From: Sinorhizobium sp.
GTDB taxonomy: Bacteria > Pseudomonadota > Alphaproteobacteria > Rhizobiales > Rhizobiaceae
Length of the DNA: 9,449 bases
Assembly (NCBI GenBank): GCA_031178305.1
Contig: JAPSJG010000118.1
Location: 1 to 9,449, forward strand
Direction of reading: 5' to 3'
The first letter of the stretch is position 1; every line of letters starts with the position of its first letter. Positions 1-7,410 of the stretch are shown here, piece after piece. The notes under the pieces were generated by a model. It had not been told where the DNA came from. It worked only from the letters and a program-made list of their open reading frames with translations, and did not search any database. A program made the translations under genes and the position numbers.

Positions 1-213
1 CGTGAGGAAAAGGTCGAACCCATCGATGTCGATTTCGACGTTTCCGTGGGCGTGGCCGTTCCCGAGACCATCAAGGTCAGGCTGAGACCCCTGCCGCAGC
101 GCATCGTCCGGGTCGTTCCGGCCTATGAGGGTTACCTGTTCTTCGTTCTGGCGGACGGCCGGATCGTCATCGTCCACCCATCGACGCTGGAGATCGTGCT
201 GATCATCGTCTAG
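1..213 (+). CDS. DUF1236 domain protein, C-terminal part (5' end outside window)
   Basis: Frame 1 is open from the first base to a TAG at 211-213, giving 70 residues with no start in the window. The last ~50 residues carry the pattern I associate with the DUF1236 domain: VPETIKVRLRPLP, then RIVRVVPAYEGYLFFV, then DGRIVIVHPSTLEIV close to the end. DUF1236 proteins are small, usually exported proteins of unknown function that are common in Rhizobiales. Ending just after the EIV motif is normal for the family, so this looks like an intact C-terminus. A clear terminator follows 43 bases later, so it is transcribed separately from the transporter operon. The function is unknown and the N-terminal part cannot be judged. 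Confidence 0.8.
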   Translation, partial: REEKVEPIDVDFDVSVGVAVPETIKVRLRPLPQRIVRVVPAYEGYLFFVLADGRIVIVHPSTLEIVLIIV

Positions 214-256
214 CTCATCGATGTGGAGCGCGAATGGCGCCCCCTCGGATCGAGAG

Positions 257-287
257 GCCCGTCCCGGTGGACGGGCTTCTGTTGTTT
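257..287 (+). terminator. Rho-independent terminator of the DUF1236 gene
   Basis: A perfect 8-bp GC-rich stem (GCCCGTCC at 257-264 with GGACGGGC at 269-276) closes a 4-base loop and is followed directly by a T-rich tract (TTCTGTTGTTT, 277-287). It lies 43 bases past the DUF1236 stop. It insulates the sigma-54 control region downstream from read-through. Confidence 0.8.
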
Positions 288-446
288 GTGACGTGTAGAG
301 CAATGGCGTCCTACACCACGTCGCCAGACGCTGGGCATGACCCCTAGCGCCCTGCGCTGCAGCCTTGTCGGTAGCGAAGCGTAGCGGGCGAGGTACGATG
401 GCGGCCGATGCGCCGGCAGAATCTTGCCCGGGGCCGCTGCGGGCCT

Positions 447-460
447 GGCGGAATTCCGCC
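447..460. promoter_or_regulatory. Perfect 14-bp palindrome, candidate activator (enhancer) site
   Basis: GGCGGAATTCCGCC is an exact inverted repeat centred at 453.5, about 85 bases upstream of the start predicted for the sigma-54 promoter at 512-528. Sigma-54 activators of the NtrC/DctD class bind dyad sites roughly 80-150 bp upstream, and a CGG-N4-CCG core resembles dyads I recall for dicarboxylate/acidic amino acid activators. The likely ligand is the DctD-like regulator encoded at 6067-7401. That assignment is an inference from position and symmetry. A weaker GGCG-N7-CGCC dyad lies at 400-414 (about -132) and could be a second site. Confidence 0.45.
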
Positions 461-511
461 CGAATAGACAAGCGATTTAGTGTCCGTCCTTGCAAATTCA
501 AGCATTTAGAC

Positions 512-528
512 TTGGCCCGCATCTTGCT
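512..528 (+). promoter_or_regulatory. Sigma-54 (RpoN) -24/-12 promoter of the TAXI-TRAP operon
   Basis: The sequence TTGGCCCGCATCTTGCT matches the sigma-54 consensus TGGCACG-N4-TTGC[A/T] with a single A-to-C difference. The invariant GG (514-515) and GC (526-527) are separated by exactly 10 bases, as required. Transcription should start near 539, leaving a ~60-base leader before the receptor gene at 600. RpoN promoters need an NtrC-type activator, and a gene for one with an intact GAFTGA motif lies in the same cluster (6067-7401). Confidence 0.8.
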
Positions 529-599
529 ACTCTATTGGGGCGGGCCGGATCGGGAGACCGGCAATCCGCGCCCAGCATGAACGAACGGGAGGAATCTCT

Positions 600-1556
600 G
601 TGAATCGGAAATTGAAACGCGCCGCGATCGCGGCAATCGCAAGCACGTCCATCGCCTTTTCCGTCGCCTCGGCCAAGGCGGACGAGTTCATCAACGTCCT
701 GACCGGCGGCACCTCGGGCGTCTATTATCCACTCGGCGTCGCGCTTTCGAAGATCTATGGCGAGAAGATCGAGGGTGCACGCACGCAGGTGCAGGCGACG
801 AAAGCTTCGGTCGAGAACCTCAACCTCTTGCAGCAGGGACGCGGCGAGATCGCATTCGCTCTCGGCGATTCCGTCAAGCTCGCCTGGGATGGCGATACGG
901 AAGCCGGCTTCAAGGCGCCGCTCGACAAGCTGCGCGGCATTGCCGCCATCTACCCGAACTACATCCAGATCATGGCTTCCAAGGAATCCGGCATCAAGAC
1001 CGTTGCGGATCTCAAGGGCAAGAGCCTTTCCGTCGGCGCGCCGAAGTCCGGAACGGAGCTGAATGCACGCGCCATTCTCACCGCGGCCGGCATGAGCTAT
1101 GACGATCTCGGCAAGACCGAATATCTGCCGTTTGCAGAGTCCGTGGAACTGATGAAGAACCGGCAGCTCGATGCGACGTTGCAGTCCGCCGGCCTCGGCG
1201 TCTCGTCCTTCAAGGATCTGGCGACCTCCCTCGACGTGCAGATGGTTGCGGTTCCCGAGGAGATCGCCGCAAAACTCGGCGCGCCCTATGTCGCCGCTAC
1301 CGTTCCCGCCGGCACCTACCAGGGCCAGGAAAGCGATGTGCAGACGGTCGCCGTGGTCAACTTCCTCGTCACCCATTCGGACGTCTCCGACGACACTGCC
1401 TATCAGATGACGAAGCAGCTTTTCGAGAACCTGCCGGCGCTCCAAGCGGCGCACAGTGCGGCGACGCAGATCCGTATCGAGGACGCACTGAAAGGCATGC
1501 CCGTTCCCCTGCATCCCGGGGCAGAGCGTTATTACAAGGAAAAAGGCCTGCTCTAA
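600..1556 (+). CDS. TAXI-family TRAP transporter solute receptor (periplasmic binding protein)
   Basis: Substrate-binding component of a TAXI-type tripartite ATP-independent periplasmic transporter; it captures solute in the periplasm and delivers it to the permease. The 318-residue length is normal for the family. Residues 1-27 form a signal peptide: basic MNRKLKR, hydrophobic core, ASAKA before DEF. The family signature GGTSGVYYPLG (36-46) follows directly, and later there are typical segments such as VADLKGKSLSVGAPKSGTE and a C-terminal PLHPGAERYYKEKGLL. The start is GTG at 600, chosen because GGGAGGA (587-593) is well spaced and the signal peptide begins there. It is the first gene after the sigma-54 promoter and is followed by a stable hairpin and the permease gene. 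TAXI receptors studied elsewhere bind glutamate/glutamine or 2-oxoglutarate-like acids. The ligand here is unknown; the DctB-like sensor nearby suggests an organic acid. Confidence 0.93.
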   Translation: MNRKLKRAAIAAIASTSIAFSVASAKADEFINVLTGGTSGVYYPLGVALSKIYGEKIEGARTQVQATKASVENLNLLQQGRGEIAFALGDSVKLAWDGDTEAGFKAPLDKLRGIAAIYPNYIQIMASKESGIKTVADLKGKSLSVGAPKSGTELNARAILTAAGMSYDDLGKTEYLPFAESVELMKNRQLDATLQSAGLGVSSFKDLATSLDVQMVAVPEEIAAKLGAPYVAATVPAGTYQGQESDVQTVAVVNFLVTHSDVSDDTAYQMTKQLFENLPALQAAHSAATQIRIEDALKGMPVPLHPGAERYYKEKGLL

Positions 1557-1562
1557 CCGCAC

Positions 1563-1590
1563 AGCGGGCGGCGCTACGGCGCCGCCCGCT
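1563..1590 (+). other. Stable intergenic hairpin with UACG tetraloop
   Basis: AGCGGGCGGCGC (1563-1574) pairs perfectly with GCGCCGCCCGCT (1579-1590) around the loop TACG. In RNA this is a 12-bp stem closed by C(UACG)G, an extra-stable UNCG tetraloop. It starts 6 bases after the receptor stop and ends 26 bases before the permease start. No T run follows, so it is not a standard terminator. The position fits a 3' mRNA stabiliser or processing point that keeps the receptor message more abundant than the permease message. That role is inferred. Confidence 0.7.
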
Positions 1591-1616
1591 GATGCTCGGA
1601 TTTTCGGGAGGAATCC

Positions 1617-3734
1617 ATGCACGATAACCTGAATGTTCAAAGTCAGCCCGCCTCCGCGGAACTGCAGCGCCACGACGCCTTGACGCAGGCCTTTCCAAAG
1701 ACCTGGGACGGGCGGACCCTGTTTGCAATCGCGCTCGCCTTCTCCATTTTCCAGATCGCCACTGCCGCGCATCTCGTCGACCTGCCGAGCCAGATCGTGC
1801 GTGCGGTGCACGTCGGCTTCGTTACCGTCCTCGTCTTTCCGCTGCTCGCGGTTCTTTCCAGGCGTGGCGGCTTAGCCAAGGCAATTGCCTGGGGGCTTGC
1901 CTTGCTGGGCGCCGCAGTGGCCTTCTACCAGTGCTATGAATATGCCGACCTGCTCGTGAGAGCGGGCGATCCCCTCCCGCGCGACATCGCCTTCGGCGTT
2001 CTTGCTCTCGCCGTGGTGTTCGCCGCCGCCTGGGCGCTGATGGGCCCGGCCCTGCCGATCATCTCCGGCCTGTTCCTCGCCTACAGCCTCTTCGGTGAAT
2101 ATCTGCCTCCGCCGCTTGATCATCGCGGCTACGATGTCTCGCAGGTGATCGACCACATGGCCTACGGGACCGAGGGCATCTACGGCATCCCGACCTTCGT
2201 TTCCTCGACCTACATCTTTCTCTTCATCCTCTTCGGCGCCTTTCTTGAGAAGGCCGGAATGATCCGGCTCTTCACCGACGTCTCGTTGAGCTTCGTCGGG
2301 AGCCGGCGCGGTGGCGCGGCAAAGGTTGCAATCGTCTCCTCCGGGCTCATGGGCACCATCTCCGGGTCCGGCGTCGCGAATGTCGTGACCACCGGGCAGT
2401 TCACTATTCCGTTAATGAAGAGGTTCGGTTATCGGCCGGCCTTCGCCGGCGGCGTGGAGGCGACCGCTTCGATGGGCGGGCAGATCATGCCGCCGGTCAT
2501 GGGCGCGGTCGCCTTCATCATGGCCGAGACGCTCGGCGTCGAGTATCACGAGATCGTCAAGGCGGCTGTCATACCGGCGCTCCTCTATTTCGCCTCCGCC
2601 TTCTGGATGGTGCATCTGGAGGCTGGCAAACACGGCCTGCTCGGCCTGCCGAAAGCCGATCTGCCCTCGGCCAAGGCGGCAATCGCCGAACAATGGCATC
2701 TCCTCCTTCCCCTGGCAGCCTTGGTCTGGCTCCTCTTCTCCGGCTACACACCGCTCTTTGCCGGCACGGTCGGTCTCGCCTTCACGGGCATCCTGATCCT
2801 CGGCAGCTCCGTTGCCCTCGGCCTTCCCGCGGGTGTCGTCCGGATCATTTTCTGGGTCGCCCTCGGCCTGGTGGCGGCGGCCTTCTTCCAGGTCGGCATC
2901 GGCGTGATCGTTGCGGCGCTGGCGTTGTTGATAGTCGCTAACGCGCTTTCGAGAGGCGGCCGGGAGACGCTGGCCATCTGCCGGGACGCACTTGCCGAAG
3001 GCGCCAAGACCGCCTTGCCGGTTGCGACCGCCTGCGCGTTGGTCGGGGTGATCATCGGCACGATGACGTTGACGGGCGCAGCCAATACCTTTGGCCAGTT
3101 CATCGTCTCCGTCGGCGGCAAGAGCCTCTTCCTCTCGTTGCTCCTGACCATGGTGACCTGCCTGGTGCTCGGCATGGGCATACCGACGATCCCGAACTAC
3201 ATCATCACCTCCTCGATCGCCGGCCCGGCGCTCCTCGAACTCGGTGTGCCGCTGATTGTCAGCCACATGTTCGTGTTCTATTTCGGCATTCTCGCGGACC
3301 TTACGCCGCCGGTCGCGCTGGCCTGTTTCGCGGCCGCGCCAATCGCGCGCGAAAGCGGGCTGAAGATATCGATCCAAGCGATCAAGGTCGCCGCGGCGGG
3401 TTTCGTCATCCCCTTCATGGCCGTCTATTCCCCGGCGCTCATGCTGCAGGATGGCGGCGCCACCGCCGCGGCAATTGGCTATCCCGCCGCCGTCGTCTAC
3501 ATCGTCGTGAAGACCGCGCTGGCGATCGGCCTCTGGGGCGGGGCAGTGATCGGCTTCATCGCCGTCCGGCTCGGCTTCGTCGAGCGGGTGCTTGCGGCCG
3601 CTGCCGCTTTCACCCTGCTGGCGGCCCTGCCGCTCACCGACGAGATCGGCTTTGCTCTGGCCGCGCTGTTCGGCCTCATCGTCTGGCGCCGCGCCCGGTC
3701 AGCGGACGGAAGGCCTGCCGCAAAAGTCGTATGA
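1617..3734 (+). CDS. TRAP transporter fused permease, 4TM-12TM (TAXI type)
   Basis: Inner-membrane permease that joins the small (DctQ-like) and large (DctM-like) TRAP subunits in one 705-residue chain, as is usual for TAXI systems; transport is driven by an ion gradient, not ATP. The N-terminal part (about residues 30-170) has four hydrophobic segments. The rest is DctM-like, with the motifs GTISGSGVANVV (about 244-255), MGGQIMPPVMG (about 285-295) and GMGIPTIPNYI (about 515-525), the last two being re-entrant/transport-site regions of the family. The ATG at 1617 is preceded by GGGAGG (1606-1611) at good spacing, nearly the same ribosome site as that of the receptor. The 3' end overlaps the DUF1850 start as ATGA (3731-3734), indicating coupled translation. 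No truncation or frameshift is visible. Confidence 0.94.
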   Translation: MHDNLNVQSQPASAELQRHDALTQAFPKTWDGRTLFAIALAFSIFQIATAAHLVDLPSQIVRAVHVGFVTVLVFPLLAVLSRRGGLAKAIAWGLALLGAAVAFYQCYEYADLLVRAGDPLPRDIAFGVLALAVVFAAAWALMGPALPIISGLFLAYSLFGEYLPPPLDHRGYDVSQVIDHMAYGTEGIYGIPTFVSSTYIFLFILFGAFLEKAGMIRLFTDVSLSFVGSRRGGAAKVAIVSSGLMGTISGSGVANVVTTGQFTIPLMKRFGYRPAFAGGVEATASMGGQIMPPVMGAVAFIMAETLGVEYHEIVKAAVIPALLYFASAFWMVHLEAGKHGLLGLPKADLPSAKAAIAEQWHLLLPLAALVWLLFSGYTPLFAGTVGLAFTGILILGSSVALGLPAGVVRIIFWVALGLVAAAFFQVGIGVIVAALALLIVANALSRGGRETLAICRDALAEGAKTALPVATACALVGVIIGTMTLTGAANTFGQFIVSVGGKSLFLSLLLTMVTCLVLGMGIPTIPNYIITSSIAGPALLELGVPLIVSHMFVFYFGILADLTPPVALACFAAAPIARESGLKISIQAIKVAAAGFVIPFMAVYSPALMLQDGGATAAAIGYPAAVVYIVVKTALAIGLWGGAVIGFIAVRLGFVERVLAAAAAFTLLAALPLTDEIGFALAALFGLIVWRRARSADGRPAAKVV

Positions 3735-4105
3735 GCGCGCTCCTCTGCATCGTCAGCGGCAAGGCGGTTGCCATTGCCGCTGGCATCTTCACCCTTAGCT
3801 GGACCCATTCGGTCGAGAAGACCGAATGGCAGGAGCGCTGGGCCGTCACGCCGCAAGGCCTTGTCCTTCAGGAAGCGCGGGTAAGGGGATCCGGCGCTGG
3901 CATGGAGCCGGGAGCAAATGCTCGCCGCGTGGATGGCTGGTGGGTCTGGACGCCGGACCTTCCGCCGCTTCCCGAACTGGCGCTTGCGGCGTCGGGGACA
4001 ACCGTCTCCGGTTGGAGGCTCTGTGATGCCGACGGTTGCCGCGAGCTCGGTTGGCTGAAACAGGAGCCGATCGTACTCAGGCCATGTCGTGGTACGAAAA
4101 GTTGA
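3731..4105 (+). CDS. DUF1850 domain protein, TAXI-TRAP accessory
   Basis: A 124-residue protein whose ATG overlaps the permease stop (ATGA), so it is very likely translated by coupling and made in proportion to the permease. It matches DUF1850: an early C, then FTLSWTHSVEKTEWQERW (about residues 20-37), then RGSGAGMEPGA, and a C-terminal Trp/Cys-containing stretch (LCDADGCRELGW). DUF1850 genes recur next to TAXI-TRAP permeases, which is the main clue to a role. The biochemical function is not established. The start of the domain almost coincides with the N-terminus, leaving no convincing signal peptide; residues 3-22 are only moderately hydrophobic and may be beta structure. It could be an assembly or gating partner, but this is a guess. 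Confidence 0.85.
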   Translation: MSALLCIVSGKAVAIAAGIFTLSWTHSVEKTEWQERWAVTPQGLVLQEARVRGSGAGMEPGANARRVDGWWVWTPDLPPLPELALAASGTTVSGWRLCDADGCRELGWLKQEPIVLRPCRGTKS

Positions 4106-4255
4106 GGCATGTCGCCGAAAGCGTGCAGCACCAGGGCCCGTCGAGCTTTAGGCCGCCACTTGCAGATCTCGTGTTCTCCCTTTCGCCAACAGGCGCTACA
4201 TTCGATGCATCGATTTCGATCACAAGAAACCCGCGACAGGCAGGCCGCCACGGCA

Positions 4256-6070
4256 ATGATGCGCAATATCGGCAGAATGACCGTCCTAATGCTGGTCCTG
4301 ACCTTGATAGCGCCGTTCGTCGCCTATCACCTGGCGAGCGGTGCTGCGATCGGCGCGCTGGAGGGGCAGCTTCAGCGCAGCCTCGTCCTCACCAATAGGG
4401 CGATCGCGACGGAGATCGAGCGATTTCGCTACCTGCCCCTCGTTATTGGCGAGGATGCCCGCATACGCGCCCTTGCCGCTCGCGAGCGGAGCCAAGCCGC
4501 CCTCGAGGCGGCAAACCTCTATCTCCAGACGGTGGTGAAACAGGCAGGCGCTGCGGAGCTTTATATTCTCGATGAGCGCGGAATCGCACTTGCGGCGAGC
4601 AATTTCGCAACGCCTGAAAGTTTTGTAGGCCACGATTACAGCTTCAGGCCGTACTTCCAGGATGCGCTTCTGACCGGCGAGGGACGTTATTACGCGATTG
4701 GCGTAACGACGAAAAAGCCCGGCTATTTCCTGACGTCGCGTATCGACGTGCCTGGCCGTGCACCGATCGTCGTAGTCGTCAAAGCCGACCTGCTTCCACT
4801 CGAAACGGCCTGGAAGGCTGCGGGCGTGCTGACCGCGATCGCGGACCGATGGGGCATCGTCTTCCTTTCCGGCGATCCGGATTGGAAGTACCGGCCGTTG
4901 GCAGGCCTTTCCGACGAGGCCGTCGAACGGCTTCAGCAGGAGCGGACCTATGACGGCGCAAACCTGGCCGCGACGAAGCCGATCCTGCCGGAGGGCGTGA
5001 CGCTGCCGCGTGGCCAGGCGGATGCGCCGGCGCTTCACGTGGAGGAGGGCGGCCAACAACTGCTGGCGAAGTTTTCGCTCGTTGAGCCCGACGGCTGGCT
5101 GGTGCTAGCGGCCACGAGCACCGCGGATACCGGCAAGGTCGCAGGCTTCTGGGCGCTCGCCGCCCTGATCGCCGGCCTTGTCTCCACCGGCACGCTCTAC
5201 TTTCTCCACCAGCGCGCGCTCCTGATCCGCATCCGCCTGCGCCAGGGCGAAATTCTCGAGCGCAAGGTGGCGGAACGCACGCAGGACCTCGCGCGCGAGA
5301 TCGACATGCGCAAGCGCACGGAGGACGAGCTCCGTCGCGCTCAGGAAGGGCTCGTCCATTCGGCGAAGATGGCGGCGCTCGGCCGCATGTCGACCGCGAT
5401 CGTGCATGAGGTCAGCCAGCCGCTCGCAGCGCTCGAGGCGACGCTGGCGACCGCCGGGCTGCTGGCTGAGAAGGAGGGCGCGAAGAAGGTTGGCGAGCGG
5501 CTTCTCGATGCGCGTTCGCTCGTCAAGCGGATGCAGCGGACGGTCAAGCATCTGAAGACGTTCGGCCGCAAGGGGGCTTCCGATCTCGAGCCGGTCTGCG
5601 TCGACGCCGTCGTCCGCAATGCGCTCGACCTTGCGGCGCCACGGGCAAAGACGCTCGGCCTCGCGCCGACTCTCGAGGCGGACGGTCCGTCCCCGCTTGT
5701 CACGGCCGTCGCGGTGAGGCTGGAACAGGTGATGCTCAATCTGATCTTGAACGCGCTCGATGCTGTCGAGGGCAGGAAGAGCCCCTCGGTCACCATACGG
5801 CGGGCGATGGAGGCCGGGCGAGTGTCGGTTACCGTCGTCGACAATGGCTCGGGCATCGCTCCCGAACATCGCGACCGCATTGCCGAGCCATTCTTCACCA
5901 CCAAGCTGACGGGCGAGGGCCTCGGCCTCGGGCTCTCCATCGCCACCGCGATCGTCCAGGAGTTCGGCGGGGAGATCACCTTCGCGGAGGCGCCCGGTGG
6001 CGGCACGATGGCGACCGTTTCAATGCCGGCGGGCGAACGCCCGAGCCAGTCGCTCGAGGCTGCCCAATGA
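4256..6070 (+). CDS. DctB-like sensor histidine kinase
   Basis: Membrane sensor kinase that would phosphorylate the adjacent response regulator. Counting from the ATG at 4256 (604 residues): TM1 is about 8-26; the periplasmic sensor region is about 27-293 with a DctB/Cache-type signature (FVGHDYSFRPYFQDAL, then GEGRYYAIGVTTKKPGYFL); TM2 is about 294-317; a charged coiled-coil linker follows at about 325-370. The H box has His384 in IVHEVSQPLAA. The ATP-binding domain has the N box (RLEQVMLNLILNALDAV), G1 (DNGSGIAP), F (EPFFTTK) and G2 (GEGLGLGLSI), all intact. An in-frame ATG at 4109 would add 49 residues, but those codons include TTA, CTA, TGT, CGA and AGG, unlike the rest, so I prefer 4256 or 4259; the ribosome site is weak. 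Its stop overlaps the next start (ATGA). A ligand of the C4-dicarboxylate or related acid type is inferred from family. Confidence 0.9.
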   Translation: MMRNIGRMTVLMLVLTLIAPFVAYHLASGAAIGALEGQLQRSLVLTNRAIATEIERFRYLPLVIGEDARIRALAARERSQAALEAANLYLQTVVKQAGAAELYILDERGIALAASNFATPESFVGHDYSFRPYFQDALLTGEGRYYAIGVTTKKPGYFLTSRIDVPGRAPIVVVVKADLLPLETAWKAAGVLTAIADRWGIVFLSGDPDWKYRPLAGLSDEAVERLQQERTYDGANLAATKPILPEGVTLPRGQADAPALHVEEGGQQLLAKFSLVEPDGWLVLAATSTADTGKVAGFWALAALIAGLVSTGTLYFLHQRALLIRIRLRQGEILERKVAERTQDLAREIDMRKRTEDELRRAQEGLVHSAKMAALGRMSTAIVHEVSQPLAALEATLATAGLLAEKEGAKKVGERLLDARSLVKRMQRTVKHLKTFGRKGASDLEPVCVDAVVRNALDLAAPRAKTLGLAPTLEADGPSPLVTAVAVRLEQVMLNLILNALDAVEGRKSPSVTIRRAMEAGRVSVTVVDNGSGIAPEHRDRIAEPFFTTKLTGEGLGLGLSIATAIVQEFGGEITFAEAPGGGTMATVSMPAGERPSQSLEAAQ

Positions 6071-7401
6071 ACCGCGGACGCATTCTCCTTGTCGACGACG
6101 ATCGCGATCTCCTGAAGGCGGCCACCGATTGGCTCGAGATCAACGGCTTCTCCGTGGCGGCCTTTCATCGCCCGGAGGAGGGTTTCCGGCAGGTGATGCG
6201 CGACGAGCCGGATGTCGTCGTCACCGACATCCGCATGCCCGGCATCGACGGCATGACGCTATTGAGTTCGATCGTCCGGCAGCGTGGCGACGTGCCGGTC
6301 ATCCTGATGACCGGCCATGGCGACGTCACGCTGGCAGTCAAGGCGATGAAGCAGGGCGCGGAGGACTTCATCGAGAAGCCCTACGATGCCGATCACCTGC
6401 TGTCCATTCTCGACAAGGCTGTCGAGAAGCGCCGGATGAAGCAGGAGATCGCCCGGCTCCAGGGCATAGTTCAGGAAGGTGGCGGCGCCGCGATCGTCGG
6501 CGACAGCCAGGCCATCCGCGATCTTCGCAACCGCGTCCAGATGCTCGCTGGCGTCGATATCGACGTGCTGATCATCGGCGAGACCGGTACCGGCAAGGAA
6601 CTCGTCGCACAGGCGCTGCATCGGCAAAGCCGTAGGTCCGCCGGACCTTTCATGGCAATCAATTGTGCGGCGCTGCCCGAAAGCGTCTTCGAGAGCGAAG
6701 TCTTCGGCCATGCGAAAGGCGCCTTCACCGGTGCGCTCTCCGACCGCGAGGGCAAGTTTGAACATGCGGCGGGAGGAACCGTCTTTCTTGACGAAGTCGA
6801 GTCCATGCCCCTGAGCCTGCAGGCGAAGATCCTGCGCGTGCTGCAGGAGCGGGTGATAGAGCGGCTCGGCGAAAATCGGCTGCGGCCAGTGGATATACGG
6901 ATCGTCGCAGCCGCCAAGAGCGATCTTTCCGGCGAGATTGCCGCGGGGCGCTTCCGCGAGGACCTCTTCTACCGGCTTGCAACCGTGGATGTGCGAATAC
7001 CGCCGCTGAGGCAGCGCAAGGAAGATATCGGCCTGCTTTTTGGCCACTTCGCCTCGCTTGCCGCCCACCGCTACGGTCGCGTAGAGCGAAGCGCGCCCGC
7101 CGATCTCCTCACAAGACTGCGCCAGGAGGAGTGGCGCGGCAATGTCCGCGAGCTCAAGGCCAGAGCGGAACGCTTCGCGCTCGGCCTCGATGAGGCAGGC
7201 CCAGGCGAAAGCCCCGCGACCGGAGATGCCGCGGCCCTGCCCGAACTACTGGCGGCCTATGAAGCCGAACTGATTTGCCGGGCAATCGAGGCGAGCGACG
7301 GCCATACTGCGAAGGCGGCCGCAAGGCTCGGCATTCCTCACCGCACGCTCAACGAAAAAATCGCTCGCTTCGGATTGAGGGAAAGGCGGACGGAGCCCTG
7401 A
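6067..7401 (+). CDS. DctD-like sigma-54-dependent response regulator (NtrC family)
   Basis: Transcription activator of RpoN promoters, 444 residues, complete. The receiver domain (about 4-120) has acidic residues D10-D12, phospho-acceptor Asp54 (TDIRMP), Thr82 and Lys104. The AAA+ domain (about 143-370) has Walker A GETGTGKE (171-178), the sigma-54-contacting GAFTGA (218-223), Walker B FLDEVE (240-245), arginine-finger region RFREDLFYRL (295-304) and WRGNVREL (356-363). The C-terminal Fis-type helix-turn-helix is at about 401-437, with LGIPHRTLNEKIARFGL close to the DctD version. It is coupled to the kinase by ATGA (6067-6070). The most economical target is the sigma-54 promoter at 512-528, with the palindrome at 447-460 as binding site. 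No terminator separates it from convergent crcB, whose stop lies 9 bases away. Confidence 0.94.
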   Translation: MNRGRILLVDDDRDLLKAATDWLEINGFSVAAFHRPEEGFRQVMRDEPDVVVTDIRMPGIDGMTLLSSIVRQRGDVPVILMTGHGDVTLAVKAMKQGAEDFIEKPYDADHLLSILDKAVEKRRMKQEIARLQGIVQEGGGAAIVGDSQAIRDLRNRVQMLAGVDIDVLIIGETGTGKELVAQALHRQSRRSAGPFMAINCAALPESVFESEVFGHAKGAFTGALSDREGKFEHAAGGTVFLDEVESMPLSLQAKILRVLQERVIERLGENRLRPVDIRIVAAAKSDLSGEIAAGRFREDLFYRLATVDVRIPPLRQRKEDIGLLFGHFASLAAHRYGRVERSAPADLLTRLRQEEWRGNVRELKARAERFALGLDEAGPGESPATGDAAALPELLAAYEAELICRAIEASDGHTAKAAARLGIPHRTLNEKIARFGLRERRTEP

Positions 7402-7410
7402 AGGCTTCGA

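Noticed and set aside
293..316. GTGTAG-N12-CTACAC inverted repeat upstream of the transporter operon
   Set aside because: Arms are only 6 bp with a 12-base spacer and it lies about 235 bases upstream of the start; weaker than the 447-460 palindrome and not distinguishable from chance.
365..580. 71-codon plus-strand frame in the control region
   Set aside because: It runs across the palindrome and the sigma-54 promoter, has no ribosome site and no protein-like features.
498..1811. 437-codon open frame on the minus strand
   Set aside because: It is antisense to the TAXI receptor gene, which has a signal peptide, ribosome site and family motifs. The protein is Arg/Gly/His-rich with no family signature; long antisense frames are common in high-GC coding DNA.
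2412..3377. 321-codon open frame on the minus strand
   Set aside because: It is a shadow of the TRAP permease; highly charged, low-complexity translation without motifs.
4036..4398. 120-codon plus-strand frame spanning the DUF1850-kinase junction
   Set aside because: It overlaps the DUF1850 end and kinase TM1 in another frame and its translation is composition-driven with no domain.
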